A stretch of DNA of 64,000 nt from Clostridia bacterium (GCA_017512805.1 JAFWES010000033.1:1-64000); one strand, 5' to 3'; shown: positions 25,520 to 35,343, counted from the stretch's first letter. The notes: a model not told the origin generated them from the letters alone. Made by a program: numbers and translations.

Positions 25520-28500
25520 TTACCGGATGGCCCGGTGACGTTCCTGCAGGCTCTGGACGGCGCTGGTGCCCCGCTGCACTGTCTGGATGCCCCTGGCGCT
25601 GGCCAGGGCGGCGGCGATGGTGGTGATGTAGGGAACCCGGCTCTTGATGCACGCCTTGCGGATATAGGAATCGTCGGGGCCGTTGCCCACGCCGATGGGG
25701 GTATTCACCACCAGCTGGACCCGGCCGTTGGTGATGACGTCATAGCAGTTGGGACGGCGGCCTTCGTTGATTTTCGGAATGACTTCGCAGGGAATGCCTT
25801 CCCGGTTCAGCAGGGCCGCGGTCCCGGCGGTGGAGAGAATATGGAAGCCCGCCGCGTGGAAGGCCCGGCCCACTTCCGCCACCTCGGCCTTATCCCGGTC
25901 GTTGACGGTGATCAGGACGGTTCCGCCCATGGGCAGGGGAGACTGGGTGGCTTCCTCGGCCTTGAAATAGGCCTCGCCCACGGTATCCGCGATGCCCAGC
26001 ACCTCGCCGGTGGAGCGCATTTCCGGCCCCAGCAGGGGGTCCACCTCGGGGAACATATTGAAGGGGAACACCGCTTCCTTGACCCCGAAATGGGGGATGA
26101 CCTTTTCCCCCAGATTCTTCAGGGGGGAGGGCTGGCCGGTGAATTCCTCGGTCATGATCTCGGTAGCCAGGGGAACCATGCCGATATTGCAGACCTTGCT
26201 GACCAGCGGCACGGTCCGGGAGGCCCGGGGATTCGCTTCCAGCACATAGACGACGCCGTCCTCGATGGCGTACTGCATGTTCATCAGGCCCCGGACGTGC
26301 ATCTCCCGGGCGATCCTGCGGGTGTACTCCTTGATGGTCTCCAGCAAATCCCGGGGAATGTTGCGGGAGGGGATGATGCACGCGGAATCGCCGCTGTGGA
26401 CCCCGGCCAGCTCGATATGCTCCATGACGGCGGGGACGTAGGCGTCGGCGCCGTCGGCAATGGCGTCCGCCTCGCATTCCATGGCGTGGCGGAGGAAGCG
26501 GTCGATCAGGATCGGCCGGTCCGGCGTCACGCCCACGGCCGCGGCCATATAGCTTTCCATCGCGTCATCGCTGTACACGACTTCCATGCCCCGGCCGCCC
26601 AGTACATAGCTGGGGCGCACCATGACGGGATAGCCGATGCGGTGGGCGATGGCTTTGGCCTCCTCCACATTCACCGCCATGCCCGATTCCGGCATGGGAA
26701 TGCCCAGCTTGTCCATCATGGCCCGGAACTGGTCCCGGTCCTCGGCCATATCGATGACCGCGGGGGGCGTGCCCAGAATATGGACGCCGTTTTTCTCCAG
26801 ATCCGCGGCGAGGTTCAGCGGCGTCTGGCCGCCGAACTGGGCAATGACCCCCAGGGGCTGCTCATGCCGGTAGATGGCCAGCACGTCCTCCAGGGTCAGG
26901 GGCTCGAAGTACAGCTTATCGGAGGTATCATAGTCGGTGGAGACGGTTTCCGGATTGCAGTTGACAATCAGGGTTTCAAAGCCCGCCTTGCGCAGCGCCA
27001 TGGCCGCGTGGACGCAGCAGTAGTCAAACTCGATGCCCTGCCCGATGCGGTTGGGGCCGCCTCCGAGGATCATGATCTTCCGGTTCCCCTCCAGGGCCGG
27101 GGTCGCCTTCGCGGGATGATAGGTGGAATAGTAGTAGGAGCTGTCGGGGGTGCCGGCCACGTGCACAGCCTCCCATTGCTCCAGAATGCCGTACCCTTCC
27201 CGGGCGGCGCGGATATCCGCTTCCGGGACCGCCAGGATCTTGCTCAGATACAGATCGCTGAAGCCGTCCATCTTCGCCTGGCGCAGCGCCGCTTCGGACG
27301 GGACGCGGCCCTTCTCCTTCAGCAGGGCTTCCTCTTCCTCCACCAGCTCTTTCATCTGGTTAAGGAAATAGGGCTTGATGGCGGTCAGGGCGAAGAGCTC
27401 CTCCACGGTGGCGCCCTTGCGCAGCGCCTCGTACATGACGAACTGGCGCTGGGAAGTGGGATAACGGAGGAGCTTGAGCAGATCCTCCTTGCTCAGATCG
27501 TGATAATTTTTGGCGAAGCCCAGCCCGTACTGGCCGTTTTCCAGGCTGCGGATGGCCTTTTGGAACGCCTCCTTATAGGTGCGGCCGATGCTCATGACCT
27601 CGCCGACGGCCCGCATCTGGGTCCCCAGCCTGTCCTCCACGCCCTTGAATTTTTCAAAGGCCCAGCGGGCGAACTTGATTACCACATAATCCCCGCCGGG
27701 GACGTATTTGTCCAGGGTGCCGTATTTGCCGCAGGGGATTTCGTCCAGGGTCAGCCCCGAGGCCAGCATGGCGGAGATCAGGGCGATGGGGAAGCCGGTG
27801 GCCTTGGAGGCCAGGGCGGAGGAGCGGGAGGTCCGGGGGTTGATCTCGATGACGATGATGCGCCCGGTCTCGGTATTGCGGGCAAACTGCACATTGGTGC
27901 CACCGATGACCTTCACTTCGTCCACGATGCGATAGGCCTGCCGCTGGAGCTCCTTCTGAACATCCTCCGGGATGGTCAGCATGGGAGCGGAGCAGAAGGA
28001 ATCGCCGGTATGCACGCCCAGCGGGTCAATATTTTCGATAAAGCAGACGGTAATCATCTGGCCCTTGGCGTCCCGGACGACTTCCAGCTCCAGCTCCTCC
28101 CAGCCCAGGACGCTCTCTTCCACCAGAACCTGCCCGACCAGGGAGGCCTGCAGGCCCCGGGCGCAGACGGTTTTCAGCTCTTCCGTATTATACACCAGGC
28201 CGCCGCCGGCGCCGCCCATGGTGTAGGCCGGGCGGAGAACCACCGGGTATCCCAGGGTATCGGCGATCTTCAGGGCTTCCTCCACGGAATAGGCCACCTG
28301 GGAGCGGGCCATCCCGATCCCCAGCTTTTCCATGGTTTTTTTGAATTCAATCCGGTCCTCCCCGCGCTGGATGGCGTCCACCTGCACGCCGATGACCTTG
28401 ACGTTGTACCGGTCCAGAATGCCCTTGGAGGAAAGCTCGGAGCAAAGGTTCAGCCCGCTCTGGCCGCCCAGGTTGGGAAGGATGGCGTCGGGCCGCTCCT

Positions 28501-28738
28501 TGGCGATGATCTGTTCCAGCCGGCTGACGTTCAGGGGCTCGATGTAGGTGACATCGGCGATGCCCGGGTCGGTCATAATGGTGGCCGGGTTGCTGTTCAC
28601 CAGGACGATCTCATAACCCAGCTGACGCAGGGCTTTGCAGGCCTGGGTACCGGAGTAGTCGAATTCGCAGGCCTGGCCGATGATGATGGGGCCGGAGCCA
28701 ATAATCAGTACCTTGTGGATATCCCGCCGCTGACTCAT
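25520..28738 (-). CDS. carB: Carbamoyl-phosphate synthase large subunit
   Basis: A 1072-aa protein of full CarB length. It opens with KVLIIGSGPIIIGQACEFDY and has the duplicated ATP-grasp organisation: the first half with LRPAYTMGGAGGG, the second with KIMILGGGPNRIGQGIEFDY and MVRPSYVLGGRGME. A C-terminal allosteric MGS-like domain follows. It makes carbamoyl phosphate from bicarbonate, ammonia (from the small subunit's glutaminase) and two ATP, for pyrimidine and arginine synthesis. The small subunit carA is not adjacent and no other pyrimidine gene is in view. A near-consensus promoter and AAAAGGAGG precede the start. Confidence 0.98.
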   Translation of the reverse strand: MSQRRDIHKVLIIGSGPIIIGQACEFDYSGTQACKALRQLGYEIVLVNSNPATIMTDPGIADVTYIEPLNVSRLEQIIAKERPDAILPNLGGQSGLNLCSELSSKGILDRYNVKVIGVQVDAIQRGEDRIEFKKTMEKLGIGMARSQVAYSVEEALKIADTLGYPVVLRPAYTMGGAGGGLVYNTEELKTVCARGLQASLVGQVLVEESVLGWEELELEVVRDAKGQMITVCFIENIDPLGVHTGDSFCSAPMLTIPEDVQKELQRQAYRIVDEVKVIGGTNVQFARNTETGRIIVIEINPRTSRSSALASKATGFPIALISAMLASGLTLDEIPCGKYGTLDKYVPGGDYVVIKFARWAFEKFKGVEDRLGTQMRAVGEVMSIGRTYKEAFQKAIRSLENGQYGLGFAKNYHDLSKEDLLKLLRYPTSQRQFVMYEALRKGATVEELFALTAIKPYFLNQMKELVEEEEALLKEKGRVPSEAALRQAKMDGFSDLYLSKILAVPEADIRAAREGYGILEQWEAVHVAGTPDSSYYYSTYHPAKATPALEGNRKIMILGGGPNRIGQGIEFDYCCVHAAMALRKAGFETLIVNCNPETVSTDYDTSDKLYFEPLTLEDVLAIYRHEQPLGVIAQFGGQTPLNLAADLEKNGVHILGTPPAVIDMAEDRDQFRAMMDKLGIPMPESGMAVNVEEAKAIAHRIGYPVMVRPSYVLGGRGMEVVYSDDAMESYMAAAVGVTPDRPILIDRFLRHAMECEADAIADGADAYVPAVMEHIELAGVHSGDSACIIPSRNIPRDLLETIKEYTRRIAREMHVRGLMNMQYAIEDGVVYVLEANPRASRTVPLVSKVCNIGMVPLATEIMTEEFTGQPSPLKNLGEKVIPHFGVKEAVFPFNMFPEVDPLLGPEMRSTGEVLGIADTVGEAYFKAEEATQSPLPMGGTVLITVNDRDKAEVAEVGRAFHAAGFHILSTAGTAALLNREGIPCEVIPKINEGRRPNCYDVITNGRVQLVVNTPIGVGNGPDDSYIRKACIKSRVPYITTIAAALASARGIQTVQRGTSAVQSLQERHRAIR

Positions 28739-28779
28739 GCTTCCTCCTTTTCCCTTCAGGGAACGCTGGTATCCTGGGA

Positions 28780-28808
28780 ATTATAGCAGGGATAGGGGAG
28801 GAAAACAA
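28780..28808 (-). promoter_or_regulatory. Predicted sigma-A promoter of carB
   Basis: Minus strand TTGTTT (28803-28808), 17-bp spacer and perfect TATAAT (28780-28785), about 41 bp before the start. The leader is short; I see no PyrR-type attenuator. Confidence 0.8.
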
Positions 28809-28821
28809 GGGAAAAACGACG

Positions 28822-28846
28822 AAAAAACCGTGCCGGCACGGCACGG
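28822..28846 (-). terminator. Rho-independent terminator of the GNAT gene
   Basis: Minus strand: perfect 7-bp stem CCGTGCC/GGCACGG with loop GTGCC, then six T residues. It lies 16 bases past the GNAT stop. Confidence 0.85.
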
Positions 28847-28862
28847 TGGAGCTGCTCCCGGC

Positions 28863-29666
28863 TCAGTTCAGATACATGCTGGGAAAGATCATGTTGACGC
28901 CCAGGGGCACGGCGCCGAATTCGGCGGCGAGGTGCTGCTGGGGAAGGCTGCGGGTCATGATCCGGGCGGTCACCCGGGTGACTCCCTCTGCGGCCAGGAT
29001 CGCCAGGGACCGGTGAAGCAGGGCCCGCCCCATGCCCTGGCGCCGGCTGGAGGGTTCGATGTAGATGGCGGCCACGTCCGCCTGATCTCCCGCCCCGCAC
29101 AGGAGGGTTTCGCCGATGAGCATGCTGTTGCGGTACAGCCCCAGCGCCAGGAAATGAGGCATATGCATCATTTCCATCAGGGCGTTGCGGTCCAGATAGG
29201 TGATTTCGTTCAGCTGAAGCCGGGTCAGCAGGGTCTGCTGCTCCTCCCAGGTGTTCAGCGGCGTCGCCGCGACGGTGCAGCTCATGGGAATCCGGCCGTC
29301 GCCGAAGGGAATCTGCAGGGAGACCAGGCTGTCGCTTTCCGAAAGGTCGAAGCCGTTGTTTCGGAAAAAGTCCTGGCTCTGCAGATCCTGCGGGTTCAGA
29401 CTGGTGTACAGGCGGGCTTTGGCCTGGGGATTGACGCTCAGCAGCACCCGGGCCCGGGCGACCACGGCGCCGAAGAGCAGGTAGCGGCTGCTGGCATCCC
29501 CCTCCAGGGAAAAATACAGATTCACCGGACAGTCCGGATACAGGCCGGGCTGCAGCTGGTAGAGGATCCAGGCGGAACCGACCTGGGTCCCCAGATCGTC
29601 CACGGCGAAGAATACATCTTCCGGATTCATGTTGTTGACCGGCTGCTGCGGGTGTAAAATGGTCAT
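28863..29666 (-). CDS. GNAT family N-acetyltransferase (two-domain)
   Basis: A 267-aa protein. The C-terminal half is a clear GNAT domain with the acetyl-CoA loop in SSRRQGMGRALLHRSLA preceded by VAAIYIEP. The N-terminal half is degenerate and GNAT-like in size. The ATG at 29666 has AAAGGA nine bases upstream; the frame is open for another 180 codons, but that extension overlaps the divergent cyclophilin gene and has no match. Its substrate is unknown. It is transcribed from a divergent promoter pair with the cyclophilin gene. Confidence 0.83.
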   Translation of the reverse strand: MTILHPQQPVNNMNPEDVFFAVDDLGTQVGSAWILYQLQPGLYPDCPVNLYFSLEGDASSRYLLFGAVVARARVLLSVNPQAKARLYTSLNPQDLQSQDFFRNNGFDLSESDSLVSLQIPFGDGRIPMSCTVAATPLNTWEEQQTLLTRLQLNEITYLDRNALMEMMHMPHFLALGLYRNSMLIGETLLCGAGDQADVAAIYIEPSSRRQGMGRALLHRSLAILAAEGVTRVTARIMTRSLPQQHLAAEFGAVPLGVNMIFPSMYLN

Positions 29667-29714
29667 GAAAGATCGTCCTTTCCCGGAAATGTCAAAAAAG
29701 GGAACGCAGGGAAG

Positions 29715-29743
29715 ATTATATCCGTTCTCGCACGGATTGTCAA
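29715..29743 (-). promoter_or_regulatory. Predicted sigma-A promoter of the GNAT gene
   Basis: Minus strand consensus TTGACA (29738-29743), 17-bp spacer and TATAAT (29715-29720). This is a perfect match to the consensus hexamers. Confidence 0.87.
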
Positions 29744-29748
29744 AAAAC

Positions 29749-29777
29749 TTGCCAATCCGGTGTTTTGCTGATACAAT
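29749..29777 (+). promoter_or_regulatory. Predicted sigma-A promoter of the cyclophilin-zapA-U32 genes
   Basis: TTGCCA (29749-29754), 17-bp spacer and TACAAT (29772-29777). It starts 6 bp from the divergent GNAT promoter. Confidence 0.75.
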
Positions 29778-29864
29778 ATAAAGAAGCGGGCCGAAAAAAG
29801 GAAACGGGCCCGCGGAAGGCCCCCGTCCCGGGGGCGGGAGAACAATCCAAGGAGGCATCACATT

Positions 29865-30383
29865 ATGGCACAGAACCCTGTGTTTACCATCGTCATGAAA
29901 GACGGGCGCGAAATGAAGGGAGAGCTGTATCCCGAAACCGCGCCCCAGTCCGTGGGCAATTTTGTGGCCCTGGCCAACAGCGGCTTTTATGACGGGCTGA
30001 TTTTTCATCGGGTGATTCCCGGGTTCATGATTCAGGGAGGGGACCCCAAGGGCATGGGCTACGGCGGCCCCGGCTATTCCATCAAAGGGGAATTCGCGGC
30101 CAACGGCGTCGATAACCCGGTCAAGCATACCTACGGGGTGCTGAGCATGGCCCGCAGCGCCATGCCCGATTCCGCGGGCAGCCAGTTTTTCATCATGACC
30201 AGCGACAGTCCCCATCTGGACGGGCAGTACGCGGCCTTCGGCAAGGTGCTGGAGGGGATGGACGTGGCGGAGGACATCGTCAACGCCCCCCGGGACCGGG
30301 CGGACAAGCCCCTGGAGCCTCAGCAGATGGCGACGGTCAGGGTGGAAACCTTTGGGGAAGTATACCCCTTCGACCAGATGTAA
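29865..30383 (+). CDS. Cyclophilin-type peptidyl-prolyl cis-trans isomerase
   Basis: A 172-aa cyclophilin. Conserved features are FHRVIPGFMIQGGD (catalytic Arg in FHRV), MARSAMPDSAGSQFFI and the HLDGQYAAFGKV turn. It has no signal peptide, so it acts in the cytoplasm to speed up proline isomerisation in folding proteins. It is separated from zapA by 69 bp, which hold an imperfect hairpin, and is probably co-transcribed with it. Confidence 0.95.
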   Translation: MAQNPVFTIVMKDGREMKGELYPETAPQSVGNFVALANSGFYDGLIFHRVIPGFMIQGGDPKGMGYGGPGYSIKGEFAANGVDNPVKHTYGVLSMARSAMPDSAGSQFFIMTSDSPHLDGQYAAFGKVLEGMDVAEDIVNAPRDRADKPLEPQQMATVRVETFGEVYPFDQM

Positions 30384-30392
30384 GACGGAGCG

Positions 30393-30420
30393 GGCGCGGA
30401 AAGGCGGTTCTTTCTGCGCC
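30393..30420 (+). other. Intercistronic hairpin before zapA
   Basis: Imperfect stem GGCGC..AAAG/CTTTC..GCGCC in the gap after the cyclophilin gene. The sequence after it is only moderately T-rich, so it is at most a weak terminator. Confidence 0.35.
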
Positions 30421-30452
30421 TTCCTCTGTTTACGGGGGAGAAAGGAACGCGC

Positions 30453-30704
30453 GTGGAGAAACAGAAAATCACCGTCAGGGTGGCGGAGAAGAACTACACC
30501 CTGGTATCCTCCGACAGCCCGGAATATATGCGCCGGGTGGCCTCGCTGGTGGACCGCAGGCTGAAGGAAATGGAACTGTCGACCGGGCTGCCCGGGCAGC
30601 AGGTGATGGCGCTGACCTGCTTTAACCTGGCGGACGAGCTGCTGAAAGCCCGGGACGAGATCACCGCGATGCGGCGGAGAATGCAGGCCACGGAGGCTGA
30701 ATAA
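30453..30704 (+). CDS. zapA: Cell division protein ZapA
   Basis: An 83-aa protein with the ZapA pattern: KITVRVAEKNYTLVSSDSPEYMRRVA, then a long helix (MRRRMQATEAE at the end). ZapA cross-links FtsZ filaments at the division ring. It starts with GTG at 30453, after GAAAGGAA. The stop is 2 bp from the U32 peptidase gene, a pairing common in Bacillota. Confidence 0.9.
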   Translation: MEKQKITVRVAEKNYTLVSSDSPEYMRRVASLVDRRLKEMELSTGLPGQQVMALTCFNLADELLKARDEITAMRRRMQATEAE

Positions 30705-30706
30705 AG

Positions 30707-33079
30707 ATGGAGATACTGGCCCCGGCGGGGAACCGGGAAGCCCTGGAGCGGGCCCAGGCGGCCGGCGCGGACGCGGTTTATCTGGGGTTCGCGCTCTTCA
30801 GCGCCAGGGCGGGCGCCGGGAATTTCAACGAGGCGGAGCTGAAGGATGCCATCCGCTTTGCCCACCTGCACAGGATGCGGGTCTACGTGACGGTGAACAC
30901 CCTGATCAAGGACGGGGAGATGCCGGAGGCGGAGCGGCTGCTGAAACGGCTGTGCGATCTGCGGGCGGACGGGGTGCTGGTGCAGGACGCGGGCATCCTC
31001 CGGCTGATCCGGGACCATTATCCCCGCCTGCGGGTTCATGCCAGCACGCAGATGGTCATCCACAACGCGACGGGCGTGCGGTGGTGCGGGGCCGTCGGAA
31101 TGCGGCGCGTGGTCCTGGCCCGGGAATGCAGCCTGGAGGAGATTCGCAAATGCGCGCAGGCCGGGCCGGACGTCGAGGTGTTCGCCCATGGGGCCCAGTG
31201 CGTGTGCGTCAGCGGGGAATGCCTTTTTTCCAGCATGGCGGGCGAGCGGAGCGGCAACAGGGGACGGTGCGCCCAGCCCTGTCGGAAGATCTATGAGATC
31301 GACGGGAAAAAGGGGGCCTGGCTGAGCCCCCGGGATCTGTGCCTGCGGGACGACCTGCCCGCCCTGGCGGACAGCGGGGCGGCCAGCCTGAAGATCGAGG
31401 GACGGCTGAAGCGGCCGGAGTATGTGTATACGGTGGCAAACGCCTACCGCAGGGCCATGGACGCCCTGGAGAACGGGCGCTTTCAAAAAGCGGACGAAAC
31501 GGAAAAAGACGCCCTGAAACAGATCTTTCACCGGGGCGGGTTCATGCGGGGGTATGCCTTCGGGGCGGAGGACGCGGCGGTGATTCAGCCGGAGAGCGTC
31601 AACCATCGGGGGCTGTTCCTCGGGACGGTCACGGAATCCGGGAGGAAGGACTGCCGGATCAAAGTGACCCGGGACCTGCATGACGGGGACGGGCTGCGCG
31701 TCATCAGCGGAAAGACGGAAACGGAATACATCTACGCGGGCCCGGAGACGGCCACGGGGGGCTCCGCGGTTCTGCGGCTTCGGCCGGAGGACCGGGTCCG
31801 GCCCGGGGACCAGGTATGGCGGCTGACGGATACGAAGCAGCTGGAGGAGGCCATGGCGGCTCCGCCGCGCAGAATCGCCGTGGGGATGGAGATGGACGCC
31901 TGGCCGGGGCGGCCCCTGAAGCTGCGGGTATCGGACGGAGAAAATCGGGCGGAGGTCACCGGCGGGCCGGCAGAAGCGGCCCGGACCCGGGAAACGACGG
32001 AGGAGGATCTTTGCAGGCAGCTGGCCAAAACCGGGGGGACGGATTTTCTTCCCCGGGAGATCACGGTCCATACCGGCGGAGCCTTCGTGCCGGTGTCCGC
32101 CTGCAACAGCCTGCGGCGGGAAGCGCTGGACGCGCTGGCGGATCTCCGGATTCAGCGCTTTGAGGAGGAATTGGACCGGGACGGGGAAAGCGATCCTTCC
32201 GCGTCCCTTCGGGAAGGGCAGGATCCGGATGTGTCCTTATGCCCTGAACGGAAGAATCCGGCCCCGGATTTCTTCCGCGGGGGGCTGGTGACCGTCCGTA
32301 CGGGTGAACAGGCGGCCGCCGCCCGGCGGGAAGGGGTGACCCTGGCCTGGTATCCGGAGGATTTCCGGCAGGAAGCCCTGACCGCGCTGGCGGAGGAAAT
32401 GCGGCCGGGGGACTGGCTGCGGCTGCCGGAGGTCTGTGAGGAAGAGACCCTGCAGGCCATCTGGCGCTTTACGCAGGCGCGAAAGGACCGGCTGGGCGGC
32501 GCCCTGCTGGGGAGCATCGGCCAGCTGGGGCTGACCTGGCCCGTTCCCGTGGGGGCCGGGCCGGGCATCCCGGTCATGAACCGGGAAGCCGCCGCTTTTT
32601 TACGGGAGCAGGGATGCGCCTTGGCCTTTGTCAGCCCGGAGCTTACGGGCGCGGAGGCCAGGGAGCTGCGGGAGGGCTGCCGGGGAGTCCTGCCCCTGAT
32701 GATGACGGTTTACGGCCGGACGCAGCTGATGCTCCTGCATCACTGTCCCGCCCGGACGGCGCGGGGCTATTCCGCCGGACATGGGGACTGCGCCATGTGC
32801 GACCGGGGGGACCCCGCCGGGCTGAGGGGGAAAAAGCTGACCGACGAAGGGGGACGGAGCTTCCCCCTGATCCGGCTGCGCCTTCCGGAAGGGTGCCTGG
32901 TGCGGCTGCTGAATATGCTGCCCACGGATATCGGGGATAAAGGGATCGCTGGCCCCTGGGCGGCGGAGATGACGACGGAATCCGGCGGGGAGACCTTCCG
33001 GATCATCGGAAACCTGATCCGCGGGGAGCGGTCGGGGGAGGAAAGCACCCGGGGGCACTGGAAGCGGCCGGTGCTGTAG
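30707..33079 (+). CDS. U32 family peptidase (collagenase-like, DUF3656-type long form)
   Basis: A 790-aa U32 protein. The N-terminal half carries the family core: MEILAPAGNREAL, GADAVYLGF, and a cysteine-containing GRCAQPCRKIYEI (Cys188, Cys192). The C-terminal half, past about residue 370, is the long DUF3656-type extension. Some U32 proteins (RlhA, TrhP) modify rRNA or tRNA rather than cutting proteins, so the peptidase label is historical. It follows zapA by 2 bp. Confidence 0.9.
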   Translation: MEILAPAGNREALERAQAAGADAVYLGFALFSARAGAGNFNEAELKDAIRFAHLHRMRVYVTVNTLIKDGEMPEAERLLKRLCDLRADGVLVQDAGILRLIRDHYPRLRVHASTQMVIHNATGVRWCGAVGMRRVVLARECSLEEIRKCAQAGPDVEVFAHGAQCVCVSGECLFSSMAGERSGNRGRCAQPCRKIYEIDGKKGAWLSPRDLCLRDDLPALADSGAASLKIEGRLKRPEYVYTVANAYRRAMDALENGRFQKADETEKDALKQIFHRGGFMRGYAFGAEDAAVIQPESVNHRGLFLGTVTESGRKDCRIKVTRDLHDGDGLRVISGKTETEYIYAGPETATGGSAVLRLRPEDRVRPGDQVWRLTDTKQLEEAMAAPPRRIAVGMEMDAWPGRPLKLRVSDGENRAEVTGGPAEAARTRETTEEDLCRQLAKTGGTDFLPREITVHTGGAFVPVSACNSLRREALDALADLRIQRFEEELDRDGESDPSASLREGQDPDVSLCPERKNPAPDFFRGGLVTVRTGEQAAAARREGVTLAWYPEDFRQEALTALAEEMRPGDWLRLPEVCEEETLQAIWRFTQARKDRLGGALLGSIGQLGLTWPVPVGAGPGIPVMNREAAAFLREQGCALAFVSPELTGAEARELREGCRGVLPLMMTVYGRTQLMLLHHCPARTARGYSAGHGDCAMCDRGDPAGLRGKKLTDEGGRSFPLIRLRLPEGCLVRLLNMLPTDIGDKGIAGPWAAEMTTESGGETFRIIGNLIRGERSGEESTRGHWKRPVL

Positions 33080-33202
33080 GAAACGGAAACGGAATCGGAA
33101 AAACCCGGCCGCGGCGGCCCGCGCGTGAACCGTGATCCCCGCTGCGCGGGGGAGGCGGTTCCTCGGTGAAAGAACCGCCCGGACGGACGTGAAGGAAGGA
33201 AC

Positions 33203-34033
33203 ATGAAGAAAAAAACCGCGATCCTCTGCTTTCTTCTGGCGCTGGCGACGGGGGCTGCCTTTTCCGTCCCCGCGTCGGGGGAGACGGAGGAGCTCAGCAT
33301 CGAAGAGATCGTTGAAAATGTGCTGCTGGATGAGGACGGACGGGAGATTCCCGAGGAGGTCTCGCAAACCGGCGGCGATTCCGCGGCGGTCAGCGAGGCC
33401 CGGGAGGACTTCATTGACCGGATCATCGCCCTGGGGAAGGACCTGTATGAAAAAGCCGACGGGAAGCGGAAGCGGGCCCACTATGCCTCGGACATTTACG
33501 TCTGCAAGAACTACACGGTCTATCTGTTCCGGCAGAACCGGGACGCCTTCCGCATGGCGGCCTACCCGGACACCCCACTGGTGATTCCCAATAATCTGCC
33601 GGCGAAGGAGTGCAAACCCTACGCCTACGGATTCCTGTGGGAAAATGTTTCCGCGGAAGAGGGAAATCCCTTCGAAGTGGGAGCCCAGTTTATCTATGAC
33701 CCCGACCTTTCCAAAGAGGAAAACCTGGAGCTGGCGAAGGATTTCATGCGTCAGGCCCGGAAGGGCGACTTTTTCCAGATGTCGGCCAATTACGAATACG
33801 GGGTCGGCGCCCACAGCGCCATCATCATGGGATACGACCCGCTGACCGATGAAATCCACTGGCTGGACAGCAACATGCGGGGCGGAAAGAACAGCGAAGG
33901 CATCCGGTATGGGGTGGTTCAGTACGACGCGGTCCGCAGCGTGGAATGGTGGGCCGGGACCTTCTGCCACAAAAAGCGGGGGGCGACCCTCTACCGCCTG
34001 CGGTCGGACATCGTCTACGCGGAGGCGGAGTAA
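33203..34033 (+). CDS. Exported protein with possible papain-like cysteine hydrolase fold
   Basis: A 276-aa protein with a signal peptide at 1-27 (ILCFLLALATGAAFS...ASGE). A central region holds Cys in IYVCKNYTVYL, and a later His and Asp occur in GVGAHSAIIMGYDP and HWLDSNM. The order Cys, His, Asp/Asn with a GAHSAI strand recalls NlpC/P60 or amidase-like folds, so cell-wall peptide or amide cleavage outside the cell is plausible. I could not confirm a family. GAAGGAAGGAAC precedes the ATG. Confidence 0.6.
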   Translation: MKKKTAILCFLLALATGAAFSVPASGETEELSIEEIVENVLLDEDGREIPEEVSQTGGDSAAVSEAREDFIDRIIALGKDLYEKADGKRKRAHYASDIYVCKNYTVYLFRQNRDAFRMAAYPDTPLVIPNNLPAKECKPYAYGFLWENVSAEEGNPFEVGAQFIYDPDLSKEENLELAKDFMRQARKGDFFQMSANYEYGVGAHSAIIMGYDPLTDEIHWLDSNMRGGKNSEGIRYGVVQYDAVRSVEWWAGTFCHKKRGATLYRLRSDIVYAEAE

Positions 34034-34200
34034 AGGAACAAACCGCTGCGCAAGCGAACGAAGGTTCGGAGCGTCCGGAAAACGGGCTGCAGCCCCGTGC
34101 AGGAGAGGCGTCCCCCGGAGGGGAATATCTCCGTGCGGAGCGACAGAACGGCAATGAGTGAAGAATGATCACCGGAACGGGTGGAAACGGAGTTAATCAT

Positions 34201-35340
34201 ATGGATATAGGACAACACGCGGAGAAACGGAAACACGGGAAACGCCTTCTTTGCCTGGCCCTGTGCCTGCTGACCGCCCTGGGGGTTTTTTCTCCGGGCG
34301 GCCCGGCCCGCGCGGAGGAGGAAAGCGGGGAGGACGCGTCCCGGATCTTTACCTTTTCCCTGATCGGGGATTGCTGCATCGGGGACCAGGCTCAGCTTTA
34401 CGGATACAAGAGCGGATACGTGTACAAGATCGGGCAGGCGGGGTTTGAATACCCCTTCAGCCTGGTGGCGGACATGTTCGGCGAAGACGATCTGACCCTG
34501 GCCAACTGCGAATGCAGCTTTACGGAGCGTCGGAAGAGCAAAAAGAGCAAAATGGCCATGGTCAGCGATCCCGAATACGCGCAGATCCTGAAGCTGGGAA
34601 ACGTGGACGTGTGCAATATGGCCAACAATCATACCAAGGACTTCGGCGACAAGGGCCAGGCGGACACGGCGGAAACCCTGGAGGCGCTGGGGATCGGGGT
34701 TTTCTATGACGAGACGCTCTACACCACAACCGTCAAGGGCGTCCGGATCGGCTTTGTGGGATACACCTTCCCCATGAACGATCAGAAGCTGAAAAAGTAT
34801 GTGGCGGCCATGGAGCAGCTCAGGGCGGAGGGCTGCACCTTCGTCGTGGCGTCCGCCCATTGGGGGACGGAGCTGGGGTATGCGCTGGACGCGAACCAGA
34901 AATACGCGGTCCGGATGATCGACGCGGGCTTTGACATGGTGTTCGGGCACGGATCCCACACCTGCCAGATGATCCGGTGGTATAAGGGAAAGGTCATCTT
35001 CTACAGCCTGGGGAACTTCACCTACGGGGCCAACGCCAACCAGAAGGACTCCGATACGGTTGTGGCGCAGATCCGCTACGATATCCATGAGGACGGCACC
35101 ATGACCGCCCGGGATCTGACCTGCCTGCCCTTCCGTCAGCACGAGAACAAGGATTACCGGCCCTGCCCCATTCCCGAGGAGGATACGGAGGCCCGGGAGC
35201 GGGTGTGGTCAAAGCTGTATTACAATAATGAAAAGCATAACTTCACCCGCCACAAGGCATCCCCCGCGCCCAGCCTGCCGGAAAGCTTTCTGACCACCGG
35301 GTATGTGGATTTCCGGACGCTGCCCGTTTCGGAGGAATAA
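34201..35340 (+). CDS. CapA family protein (poly-gamma-glutamate/capsule synthesis)
   Basis: A 379-aa exported CapA-like protein. It has an N-terminal hydrophobic segment (about 15-35) and a calcineurin-like metal-binding domain: FSLIGDCCIGD, ANCECSFT, CNMANNHTKDFGD and VVASAHWGTELG, then GHGSHTCQM and KVIFYSLGNF. CapA proteins act with PgsB/PgsC or as amidoglycan hydrolases on the outer face. No pgsBC genes are adjacent. I use ATG 34201 because GGAG lies 8 bases upstream; an earlier ATG would add 12 residues ahead of the signal. Confidence 0.88.
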   Translation: MDIGQHAEKRKHGKRLLCLALCLLTALGVFSPGGPARAEEESGEDASRIFTFSLIGDCCIGDQAQLYGYKSGYVYKIGQAGFEYPFSLVADMFGEDDLTLANCECSFTERRKSKKSKMAMVSDPEYAQILKLGNVDVCNMANNHTKDFGDKGQADTAETLEALGIGVFYDETLYTTTVKGVRIGFVGYTFPMNDQKLKKYVAAMEQLRAEGCTFVVASAHWGTELGYALDANQKYAVRMIDAGFDMVFGHGSHTCQMIRWYKGKVIFYSLGNFTYGANANQKDSDTVVAQIRYDIHEDGTMTARDLTCLPFRQHENKDYRPCPIPEEDTEARERVWSKLYYNNEKHNFTRHKASPAPSLPESFLTTGYVDFRTLPVSEE

Positions 35341-35343
35341 GGC

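Noticed and set aside
25445..28786. Open frame of about 1110 codons on the plus strand, antisense to carB
   Set aside because: It is a GC-rich shadow of the carB coding sequence, with low-complexity composition and no family resemblance. carB has a promoter, ribosome site and terminator on the other strand.
28863..30215. 450-codon form of the GNAT gene extending upstream
   Set aside because: The extension overlaps the divergent promoters and the cyclophilin gene. The ribosome site and promoter fit ATG 29666.
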